Source: Arenicellales bacterium
GTDB lineage: Bacteria > Pseudomonadota > Gammaproteobacteria > Arenicellales > JAHEKD01
NCBI GenBank assembly: GCA_028284225.1
Contig: JANQSD010000011.1
Location: 124,001-188,000, forward strand
DNA: 64,000 nucleotides
Direction: 5' to 3'
Both the position numbers and the translations under genes were made by a program. Under the pieces are notes generated by a model. The model did not search any database. It saw nothing but the letters and a program-made list of their open reading frames with translations, and had not been told where the DNA came from. This document shows positions 49,922-57,478 of the stretch, piece after piece. The stretch's first letter is position 1. Every line of letters starts with the position of its first letter.

Positions 49922-51835
49922 ATGTTATCAACTATCCGAAGTAAAGCCACCAGCCTGATTTCTTACATTTTAATCGGAGCGATATGCCTATCGTTTGCCC
50001 TTTGGGGTATTAACTCCTATTTTGAGGGCGCATCTCAAGTAGACGTTGCCAGTGTCAATGGTGATGAGATTAGCTATGACGCCTACCAGAATCAGTTGCG
50101 AAACCGGCAGCAACAAATGCGACAGATGTTTCAAAATAACCTCCCAGATGATTATTTTCAAACAGCTGGATTTAAGCGCCAGACAATCGACCAAATGGTC
50201 GATGAACTGTTGCTCAGCCAGATTATTGAGGATCGTCGGTATACCCTGGATGATAAAGCCCTGGCTGAACGTATTAGGGCAAATCAGGCCTTTTACACTG
50301 ATGGTGAATTTGACCAAGAGCGCTATAGACGACTCTTGGCAAGTAATAATTGGACGGTACAGACCTTCGAGAACTCCCAACGGCGGCAGGGTGCTTATAC
50401 TCAAATTGAGCAAGCATTAAATAATAGCTTTGAAGTTGATGAGCAAGAGCTTAATGATATTTTGAAACTGCAAAAGCAAAAGCGTTTTGCACAATATTTT
50501 TTAGTCGAAACCAGTACATTTGAACCTGATATTTCAGAGCAGGAAATTCAAACTCAATATGAGGATTTTTCTGACCTATACAAAACACAAGAACAAATCA
50601 AGATCGACTATATAGAGCTTTCAGCTGAGTCTTTGCGAGATGATCAACCGCTGGAAGAAGATGAACTGAGCGTTTATTTTGAGGAAAATAAGAGCAGCTT
50701 TTCCAAACCGGAGGTTAGAAAAGCGAGCCATATTCTAATTAAACCTGCTGCTGACGACAGTGATGCAGAACAACAAGCCCTCGAAAAAGCACGTGACTTG
50801 TTGGATAAGATTAATGCAGGTGAAGATTTTGCCGAACTGGCCAGGCAACATTCTGATGATAAAGGCTCTGCCAACAACGGAGGTGATTTGGGTGTTATCA
50901 CTCCTGGTGTTATGGTTAAACCTTTCGAGGATGCGGTTTTTGCATTAGGTGAGAATGAGATCAGTGAGCCGGTGAAATCTGATTTTGGTTATCACATTAT
51001 TAAGCTCACTGAGCTAACACCTGAACAAGTACCGCCACTTGAAGAGTTAAAAGCCGAAATCGAAGAGAAAATTAAAAGTGATCGAGCTATTGAATTATTT
51101 GTTGAGCAGGCTGAAACATTTAGAAATTTAGTCTTTGAATCACCCGAGAGTCTACAGCCAGTTGCCGATGAATTGGGTTTAGATATAAAGCAGTCAGACT
51201 GGTTCACTCGAGATCGAGGTGTTGATATCGCTACTGAGGTTCGTGTTAGGGATATGGCATTTAGTAATGTCGTGCTTGAAGATGATCTTAATGGTGATGT
51301 TATTGAGTTGGGTGAAAACAAACTGGTTGCGCTGCGGAAAAATGACTACACTGCTGCTGAGGTTAAACCCCTGGATGAAGTTAAAGGTCAAATTCAAGCA
51401 TTACTTAGAGGCCGCAAAGCTAAGGAAATGGCGGATGAAAAAGGTGAGGAATTAGTAGCACAATTAATAGATGGTTCGTTAAAGTGGGATGATTTAGCGC
51501 AAAGTGAAGATTACAGCACAGTAGATTTGCCTGAGACAAGGGAAACTGCTCAGGCTGGGAACGAAGCGGCAATTAGCAAAGTTGTGTTTGAACAACCTCG
51601 GCCTCAATCTGACAAACCTGTTTTTGGTGGTGTCAGCTTGGGTAGTGGGTATGCGGTATATCAATTCACTAAAGTGGAAGACCTTGATGATTCAGCACTG
51701 GCCAGTATCACTGAACAAGATCGAGCGAGTTTAATTGCCAACATGGAGCGCCGCTTGGGCAATGAGACAGCCAGTAGTATTTTGGCTTCACTGCGCGAAG
51801 ACGCAAGCATCAAGGTTTTTGAAGAGAATCTTTAG
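49922..51835 (+). CDS. ppiD: Periplasmic folding chaperone PpiD
   Basis: 637-residue membrane-anchored periplasmic chaperone near the Sec translocon. One membrane span (about 11-34, 'ISYILIGAICLSFALWGI'), a SurA-like N-terminal domain, a parvulin domain (about 258-360, 'ASHILIKPA' to 'DFGYHIIKLTEL') and a C-terminal helical region. Length is close to E. coli PpiD. Position after hupB is the conserved gammaproteobacterial one. Confidence 0.95.
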   Translation: MLSTIRSKATSLISYILIGAICLSFALWGINSYFEGASQVDVASVNGDEISYDAYQNQLRNRQQQMRQMFQNNLPDDYFQTAGFKRQTIDQMVDELLLSQIIEDRRYTLDDKALAERIRANQAFYTDGEFDQERYRRLLASNNWTVQTFENSQRRQGAYTQIEQALNNSFEVDEQELNDILKLQKQKRFAQYFLVETSTFEPDISEQEIQTQYEDFSDLYKTQEQIKIDYIELSAESLRDDQPLEEDELSVYFEENKSSFSKPEVRKASHILIKPAADDSDAEQQALEKARDLLDKINAGEDFAELARQHSDDKGSANNGGDLGVITPGVMVKPFEDAVFALGENEISEPVKSDFGYHIIKLTELTPEQVPPLEELKAEIEEKIKSDRAIELFVEQAETFRNLVFESPESLQPVADELGLDIKQSDWFTRDRGVDIATEVRVRDMAFSNVVLEDDLNGDVIELGENKLVALRKNDYTAAEVKPLDEVKGQIQALLRGRKAKEMADEKGEELVAQLIDGSLKWDDLAQSEDYSTVDLPETRETAQAGNEAAISKVVFEQPRPQSDKPVFGGVSLGSGYAVYQFTKVEDLDDSALASITEQDRASLIANMERRLGNETASSILASLREDASIKVFEENL

Positions 51836-51861
51836 CCCGGAATATGTTACATATTACGGGC
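51835..51861. repeat. Hairpin between convergent ppiD and fabI
   Basis: GCCCGGAATATG (51835-51846), loop TTA, CATATTACGGGC (51850-51861): 12 positions with a single mismatch. It starts in the ppiD stop codon and ends two bases before the fabI stop, so it can serve both transcripts. It shares CCCGGAATAT with the ends of the parE-parC palindrome. Confidence 0.65.
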
Positions 51862-51863
51862 AG

Positions 51864-52664
51864 TTATTCCATAGCCTGCAAAACTTGCGCACTTAAACCG
51901 ACAGTGTTAAATCCGGCATCTACATAAAGTATCTCACCGGTAATGCCTGACGCCAGATCCGAGCAGAGAAAGGCAGAAGCGTTACCTACTTCCTCAATAG
52001 TAACATTACGCCCTAGAGGCACTACTTTTTCGTTATGGCTGAGCATCTTTCTAAAGCTGCCAATCCCGGATGCCGCCAATGTGCGTATTGGGCCGGCAGA
52101 AACCGCATTAACACGAATCCCTTCCGGGCCGAGAGATTGGGCGAGGTAGCGAACGTTCGCTTCAAGACTGGCCTTGGCTAATCCCATGACGTTATAGCCA
52201 GGCATTGATCTGACTGCACCGATGTAAGTCAGCGTAAGTAAAGCACCATTACGCCCCTGAAGTAGCGGTCGGCCGTATTTAGCCAAAGCAGCAAAACTAT
52301 AGGAACTGATTTCATGGGCGGTATTGAAGCCTTCCCGTGTCACTGCATCGACGAACATGCCTTCCAGCTCTTCCCGTGGTGCGAAAGCAGCGGAATGAAC
52401 AATTATGTCAAGATGACCCCATCGCTGTTCTATCGATGAGAATACATCGCTGATTTGTTGTTCATCAGATAAGTCACAGGGCAAGACAAAATCAGACTCC
52501 AGTTCGTTAGCAAACTTCTCTACACGTCCCTGTAATTTTTCATTTTGATAGGTGAATGCCAGTTCAGCACCCTCCCGGTGCATGGCCTGAGAAATACCCC
52601 AAGCAATTGATTTATTGCTGGCCACACCGACAATCAGTGCTTTTTTGTCTTGTAAAAATCCCAT
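51864..52664 (-). CDS. fabI: Enoyl-ACP reductase FabI
   Basis: 266-residue NADH-dependent reductase for the last step of fatty-acid elongation. '[20 protein letters not shown]' at the N-terminus, and the catalytic Tyr-x6-Lys is in '[20 protein letters not shown]'. ATG at 52664 with AAGGA seven bases upstream is preferred over the TTG one codon before. Residue 93, Gly in E. coli and a site of triclosan/diazaborine resistance changes, is Ala here ('HSAAFAP'). Staphylococcus aureus FabI also has Ala there and is triclosan-sensitive, so drug response cannot be inferred. Convergent with ppiD. Confidence 0.96.
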   Translation of the reverse strand: MGFLQDKKALIVGVASNKSIAWGISQAMHREGAELAFTYQNEKLQGRVEKFANELESDFVLPCDLSDEQQISDVFSSIEQRWGHLDIIVHSAAFAPREELEGMFVDAVTREGFNTAHEISSYSFAALAKYGRPLLQGRNGALLTLTYIGAVRSMPGYNVMGLAKASLEANVRYLAQSLGPEGIRVNAVSAGPIRTLAASGIGSFRKMLSHNEKVVPLGRNVTIEEVGNASAFLCSDLASGITGEILYVDAGFNTVGLSAQVLQAME

Positions 52665-52739
52665 CAATTAATCCTTATGAAGAAATAGTTTGTAACTATA
52701 ATAGCATTTTCTTTTCTAAAGCCATATCAAAACCTAGGG

Positions 52740-52884
52740 GGCGTTCTCACACCCAATCGTTACTGTTAGGCTTGATAAAACGTCAGACAAGGCATGAGGA
52801 GCGTAGTTTGGTCATTCCAAATAAGCGACGAACCTCGGTGCCGCTTGATGGTATAACGTAGTAAGTATGCCGGAGTGTTAAGGC
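52740..52884. repeat. Palindromic repeat region between fabI and rsmJ
   Basis: Begins with GGCGTTCTCACACCC and CGTTACTG, matching the minus strand of the lon hairpin, then AAGGCATG and a long imperfect hairpin: GAGG/CCTC outside TTTGG-TCATT-CCAAA (about 52796-52835). ATAACG follows at 52853. The frame AAGGCATG...GTAGTT-GGTC...ATAACG also occurs at the centre of the two MITE-like elements, suggesting a related or chimeric repeat. There is no credible reading frame. Confidence 0.5.
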
Positions 52885-52900
52885 GGGTTAAAATGCGTTA

Positions 52901-53617
52901 ATGCTAATCGATAAACGACATTCAGCGTATGTTAAAACTCCTTTACCCGAGTTTTTGACGAACTGGGCTCAGCAGGCCAATATTAAATTATTACCAAGCG
53001 ATAAAGGCGCGGACTATGAACTCATCTATGAGCATCGCCAATTGCAATTAAACTGGCTTGGAGAGCAGAATTTTTCGCCGCTTATGGCCCAGATGCCGAA
53101 ATTACGACGTGTGGAGGCTTCTAATTTGTTATTCAAAGCTATTGGTAAAAAAACCAGGCATGTAACGGATTTAACAGCCGGTTTAGGTGTAGACGCTTTC
53201 ACTCTTGCTGCACATGGAAAAGTTGTTGATTGTGTTGAACGATGTGCACCGATTGCATTGCTTCTGTTCGATGCTATAAGTCGCAATTCAGGTTCAATCA
53301 CTGATAATATCCATTTAAATTTTGCAGATAGTCGTCAATGGTTGCAAAAAGTTAAAGTACCGCTTGAGACGATTTACATCGATACTATGTTTATGGCTAA
53401 GAAAAAAACAGCTAAATCTAATAAGTCCATGCAAATCATTAGAGCCATCGCAGGTGATGATATGGATGCTGGACTATTGGTTAATAGAGCGTTAGCGTCC
53501 GGAGCTAAGCGAGTAGTAATCAAGCACCCTGATAATGGTTCGATGCTTGGACCTGAACCGAGTTTTCAATATCAGGGTAAAACTGTGCGATTTGATATAT
53601 ACATTTCTCCAAAATGA
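52901..53617 (+). CDS. rsmJ: 16S rRNA (guanine-1516-N2)-methyltransferase RsmJ-like
   Basis: 238-residue class I SAM methyltransferase. The SAM motif 'DLTAGLGVDAFTLAAHG' (90-106), 'VERCAPIALLLFD', and the end 'KRVVIKHPDNGSM...VRFDIY' match RsmJ. The catalytic motif that in E. coli reads DPMFP reads DTMFM here, followed by 'AKKKTAKSNKSM'; both prolines are lost, which is unusual. The N-terminal region is shorter than in E. coli. It overlaps rsmE by 4 nt (ATGA), so two 16S rRNA methyltransferases are coupled. Confidence 0.8.
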   Translation: MLIDKRHSAYVKTPLPEFLTNWAQQANIKLLPSDKGADYELIYEHRQLQLNWLGEQNFSPLMAQMPKLRRVEASNLLFKAIGKKTRHVTDLTAGLGVDAFTLAAHGKVVDCVERCAPIALLLFDAISRNSGSITDNIHLNFADSRQWLQKVKVPLETIYIDTMFMAKKKTAKSNKSMQIIRAIAGDDMDAGLLVNRALASGAKRVVIKHPDNGSMLGPEPSFQYQGKTVRFDIYISPK

Positions 53618-54339
53618 ATAATTTTTATGCGCCCAGCCTGTCGGGAAACTCGGAAGTGGTCGAGTTAACAGGTGATGAAGCCAGACACATAGGCGGTTCG
53701 AGACGACTAAAGCCGACAAATAAAGTAACCTTATTTAATGGTTGTGGATTAGTTGGCAAAGGTACAATCGAGTCATTGTCAGCAAAGTCTATACGGATCA
53801 AGATAGATAAAATTGATCAGCTACAAGAACCTGAACGCAGGCTAGTGTTAGCAAGTGCTGTACCCAAAGGTGACCGCCTGAATACTTTGTTGGACATGGC
53901 TACTCAACTTGGAATGTCAGATTTTATTCCGTTAAAGTGTCAGTATAGTGTTGTAACTGATATTAGTAACAAAATTGATCGGCTTAAGCGGGTTTGTGTC
54001 AGTGCATGCAAGCAAAGCGGGAGGTATTATGTGCCGACTATTCATCCAGTGTTAACACCTGTGGACTTAATGGGTTATTTTGATATAAATCAAACCCGGT
54101 TTATACTCGCTCAACCCTATCCCAAGTCAGAACAGTTAGTTAATTCTAATGACGCACAAATACAGGTATTAATTGTTGGCCCAGAAGGGGGCTTTTCCAA
54201 ACAGGAGTTACAGTTATTTGATCGCAGCAGTGTATACGAAATGCAATTAAGTGACGCGATTCTTCGAATTGAAACAGCTTGTGTAAGCTTATTAGCCAAA
54301 ATTAATCATCGACAAATTAATCAAAACGGCTTACTATAA
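53614..54339 (+). CDS. rsmE: 16S rRNA (uracil-1498-N3)-methyltransferase RsmE
   Basis: 241-residue SPOUT methyltransferase for U1498. N-terminal PUA-like domain with 'DEARHIGGSRRLKPTNKVTLF', 'ASAVPKGDRLNTLLDMATQLG' in the middle, and the trefoil-knot SAM motif 'VLIVGPEGGFSKQEL' with 'SDAILRIETACVSLL'. Coupled to rsmJ by a 4-nt overlap. Confidence 0.93.
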   Translation: MNNFYAPSLSGNSEVVELTGDEARHIGGSRRLKPTNKVTLFNGCGLVGKGTIESLSAKSIRIKIDKIDQLQEPERRLVLASAVPKGDRLNTLLDMATQLGMSDFIPLKCQYSVVTDISNKIDRLKRVCVSACKQSGRYYVPTIHPVLTPVDLMGYFDINQTRFILAQPYPKSEQLVNSNDAQIQVLIVGPEGGFSKQELQLFDRSSVYEMQLSDAILRIETACVSLLAKINHRQINQNGLL

Positions 54340-54580
54340 ACAAAAGGTACAAATGAAACGATTGATTTAAACGATGAAGTAGTTTGTAATTTAAAGTGGG
54401 TAGTATTCCAATTTAATTTGATTATCGATCAGGTTGTAAGTTATTAATTTATAAGTTAATTTTCTTTGATTATAGTGAAGGTTGGCTTAAATTATTTTAA
54501 TAACAAAATAAGGTAGTTGTTATTGACAACCAAGATTTTAATCATAAGATGTTTAAATTTCAAAAATCATAGAGAGCGAC

Positions 54581-55168
54581 ATGGCGAGAAAGAGTGTAAA
54601 AATACAGCGTAGCAAGGAAATCATTGACGCCTTTGAGCGTTGTATTGCTAAGTGGGGTCTTGATGGAGCTTCACTTGAAAGAATCGCAACTGAATCCGGC
54701 ATCAAAAGGCCGGCTTTGCGACACTTTATTGGCAATAGAAACGAGTTAATCATAGCTTTGGTTAAGTCTATGGTCGGTGAGTATAAATTTGCTCAGTCAT
54801 CCATGACAAAGATTTTACGTAAAGCTGATCGTGGCCCAGATGAATTGATCTCAATGCTATTATTCCAATCGGATTTAACATCATCAAGTCGTATCTTGGT
54901 TTTGATGAACTTGTATGCCGCTGCACCTCGCTATCCTAAAGTACAGAAAGAATTACGTGACTGGTACAAAAACTACGTAAACTGGACAGCTGATAGACTG
55001 CAAGAATTCAAGCCCAAAGCAGATAAAAAATTAGTGAAAGTTGTCGCTTCAGGATTGATCGGCATTGCTTTTAATTATGCATCGCTGTCTTCACTTGAAT
55101 TAGATGATGATCAGCTTGAACAGGCAGCGCAAGCTTGTCGTACCTTAATCGGTCTATTAGGTAAATAA
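54581..55168 (+). CDS. TetR/AcrR-family regulator
   Basis: 195 residues with a TetR-type N-terminal helix-turn-helix (about 10-55: 'IIDAFERCIAKWGLDGASLE', 'IATESGIKRPALRHFIGNRN') and an all-helical ligand/dimer domain. The inducer is unknown. The 240-nt upstream gap is AT-rich with no clear operator. A 7-bp inverted repeat TGGTACG/CGTACCA lies just downstream (55182-55211). It may control itself or the UspA/symporter genes that follow. Confidence 0.88.
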   Translation: MARKSVKIQRSKEIIDAFERCIAKWGLDGASLERIATESGIKRPALRHFIGNRNELIIALVKSMVGEYKFAQSSMTKILRKADRGPDELISMLLFQSDLTSSSRILVLMNLYAAAPRYPKVQKELRDWYKNYVNWTADRLQEFKPKADKKLVKVVASGLIGIAFNYASLSSLELDDDQLEQAAQACRTLIGLLGK

Positions 55169-55181
55169 TTAATTTTTGATC

Positions 55182-55211
55182 TGGTACGTATGTTTTCAGG
55201 GCAGCGTACCA
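55182..55211. repeat. Inverted repeat after the TetR gene
   Basis: TGGTACG (55182-55188) and CGTACCA (55205-55211), loop 16 nt, no T-run. Possible regulator site or weak transcript end; the rest of the 256-nt gap before the UspA gene shows nothing I can support. Confidence 0.3.
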
Positions 55212-55424
55212 TAAGCCAAATAATCTAATCACCCTCAACTGTGTTTTGTTGCCTCTAAAGCAGTTAATCGGTTATATAATTTTTATTTTTTATCATCCTG
55301 GCATAATAAGTGAAGTAATGCTGGGCCTATGAATAAATCCATATAGTCTTTACAGTATCCTACCGCTTAAGCTGGTAATTTTTTATACGTTACCAGTTGT
55401 TCTATTAATACAGAGGGATGTCTT

Positions 55425-55859
55425 ATGAGCGACAATATTTTAGTTGCATTAGACGGTAGTGAATGTGGAAAGAGAGCGCTAAATGCTGCTGTAAAACATG
55501 CAAAATTAACAGGTTCCAGTCTTGTGCTGACATATGTTATTGACTGGTCTCCTTATTCATTTAACACTCCGGAAGAAAATGAACAGCGGCACAAACGCCG
55601 TGAATCTGAAATTCAACGTGCCCATGATAGCGTGCTTAACCCAGAATTGATGGCGTTGTCGGATTCGGGTCTGGAGATAAAAACAGTTGTACGACATGGA
55701 AAAATCGCTGCAACACTGGTGGACTTAACCCGTGAATATAGTATCGCGCAAATTTATATAGGCCGAATAGGTGAGTCACGCCTGCATTCAATGATCTTTG
55801 GAAGTGTCACTGCCGCTTTAGTTCAGGCTTCATCCGTGCCGGTAACAGTCGTTCCATAA
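55425..55859 (+). CDS. Universal stress protein, UspA family (ATP-binding type)
   Basis: 144-residue single Usp domain. 'ILVALDGSECGKRALNAAVKHA' opens the fold, and the C-terminal 'GRIGESRLHSMIFGS' satisfies the G-2x-G-9x-G-S motif of ATP-binding Usp proteins, followed by 'PVTVV'. GAGGGATG precedes the ATG. The symporter gene begins 42 nt later, and a Usp next to a transporter often acts as its modulator; that role is inference. Confidence 0.92.
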   Translation: MSDNILVALDGSECGKRALNAAVKHAKLTGSSLVLTYVIDWSPYSFNTPEENEQRHKRRESEIQRAHDSVLNPELMALSDSGLEIKTVVRHGKIAATLVDLTREYSIAQIYIGRIGESRLHSMIFGSVTAALVQASSVPVTVVP

Positions 55860-55901
55860 CACTTAAACAGCATTTCTAAATCACCACACAGGAGTAATCT
55901 T

Positions 55902-57416
55902 ATGAGCCGTTTATTTTTAGCATTTAATTTGATGGTCATTTCGCTCGCAAATGCCCACGCAGGAATAGATGAAACAATAAACAATGCGACTGCACCAATC
56001 GCAGAGTTAATTGGAAAAATCGTATTTTTCAAAATTCCAATCGGTGAAGCAAACCTGCCGGTTGTAGTGCTTTGGCTAGTGGCGGGTGCAGTTTTTTTTA
56101 CTATTTATATGGGATTTATCAATCTGCGCGGCTTTAAACATGCTATCGAACTGGTCAGAGGTGATTATGCCGATCCAAACAGCCATGGTGAGGTATCTCA
56201 CTTTCAGGCTTTGGCAACAGCGGTTTCGGGTACGGTCGGTATCGGTAATATTGGTGGTGTTGCAGTGGCCGTTACAGTTGGTGGTCCTGGTGCAACATTC
56301 TGGTTGATCATGGCTGGATTTCTAGGTATGTCGACCAAGTTTGTGGAATGTACTCTGGGAGTCAAGTATCGTGAAGAATTTGCTGATGGGCATGTTTCCG
56401 GTGGCCCGATGTATTACCTGAGAAAGGGCTTTTCAGAACGCGGCATGGAAGGTTTCGGTAAATTTATGGGGACTTTCTATGCTATTGGTATTTTTATTGG
56501 TGCGTTAGGTATCGGTAATATGTTTCAATCGAATCAAGCCTATGTGCAAATGAATACCGTAACTAATGGAGCGCTTGATGGTTATGGGTGGCTGTTTGGG
56601 TTACTAATGGCTGGTGTTGTGTTTATGGTAATCGTAGGTGGTATTAAATCTATTGCCAAAGTAACTGAAAAAATTGTTCCCTTTATGGCTATCTTCTATT
56701 GTTTCTTCGCCTTGATAGTTATTTTCATGAATATAAGTGTTATCCCTCAAGCAATTGCTAATATTTTTTCTGGTGCATTTACAGGTGAAGGTGTTGCAGG
56801 TGGAGCTTTAGGAGCAATGATTATCGGTTTTCAACGAGCAGTGTTTTCTAACGAGGCAGGCATCGGATCTGCGTCGATCGCCCACTCAGCAGTAAAGACG
56901 AATGAACCAGTTACCGAGGGTGTAGTTTCATTACTAGAGCCATTTATCGATACCATTGTGATTTGTACAATTACAGCCTTAGTTATTGGAACAACTCAAG
57001 TTGCTTACCCTGGTTTTGCCGGTGATGCGCAGGGAGTGGCCATGACATCAGCTGCTTTTCAAACTAAGTTTGAATGGTTCCCTTACCCATTGGCCTTTGC
57101 AGCCTTATTATTTGCATTTTCAACCATGATTTCTTGGTCGTACTATGGACTTAAAGGTTGGACTTATTTATTTGGCGAAGGTGAGGCTGGCCAGACAATC
57201 TACAAAATCATGTTTTGTGCGTTTGTAGCCTTGGGTTGTGTAGTTCAACTAGGTCCAATTCTGGATATTTCTGATGCGTTGGTATTCTTGATCTGCGTAC
57301 CTAATATTCTTGGTTTATATTTCTTAGCGCCAATAGTAAAGCGTGAGATGGAGTCTTATTTCTCCAGAATTAAAAGTGGTGAGATTAAGAATTTCAGAAA
57401 AGCTAGAGCACAATAG
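55902..57416 (+). CDS. AGCS-family sodium:alanine/glycine symporter
   Basis: 504-residue inner-membrane transporter with about 10-11 hydrophobic helices. The family signature 'ALATAVSGTVGIGNIGGVAVAV' and 'GGPGATFWLIMAGFLGMSTKF' lie in the first half, 'NEAGIGSASIAHSAVKTNEPV' in the second. The N-terminal 17-20 residues look like a cleavable or first-helix signal. Substrate is most likely alanine or glycine with Na+. Uptake of glycine-type amino acids would sit well with sarcosine use elsewhere in the window, but no direct link is shown. Confidence 0.93.
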   Translation: MSRLFLAFNLMVISLANAHAGIDETINNATAPIAELIGKIVFFKIPIGEANLPVVVLWLVAGAVFFTIYMGFINLRGFKHAIELVRGDYADPNSHGEVSHFQALATAVSGTVGIGNIGGVAVAVTVGGPGATFWLIMAGFLGMSTKFVECTLGVKYREEFADGHVSGGPMYYLRKGFSERGMEGFGKFMGTFYAIGIFIGALGIGNMFQSNQAYVQMNTVTNGALDGYGWLFGLLMAGVVFMVIVGGIKSIAKVTEKIVPFMAIFYCFFALIVIFMNISVIPQAIANIFSGAFTGEGVAGGALGAMIIGFQRAVFSNEAGIGSASIAHSAVKTNEPVTEGVVSLLEPFIDTIVICTITALVIGTTQVAYPGFAGDAQGVAMTSAAFQTKFEWFPYPLAFAALLFAFSTMISWSYYGLKGWTYLFGEGEAGQTIYKIMFCAFVALGCVVQLGPILDISDALVFLICVPNILGLYFLAPIVKREMESYFSRIKSGEIKNFRKARAQ

Positions 57417-57435
57417 CTTGATTTAATCTGAAGTT

Positions 57436-57463
57436 AAAAAGCCCGATATCATTCGGGCTTTTT
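57436..57463. terminator. Bidirectional terminator between symporter and valS
   Basis: AAAAAGCCCGA (57436-57446), loop of six, TCGGGCTTTTT (57453-57463). Its A- and T-runs allow termination from both convergent genes. Confidence 0.93.
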
Positions 57464-57478
57464 CTTGTCAGTAATTAT

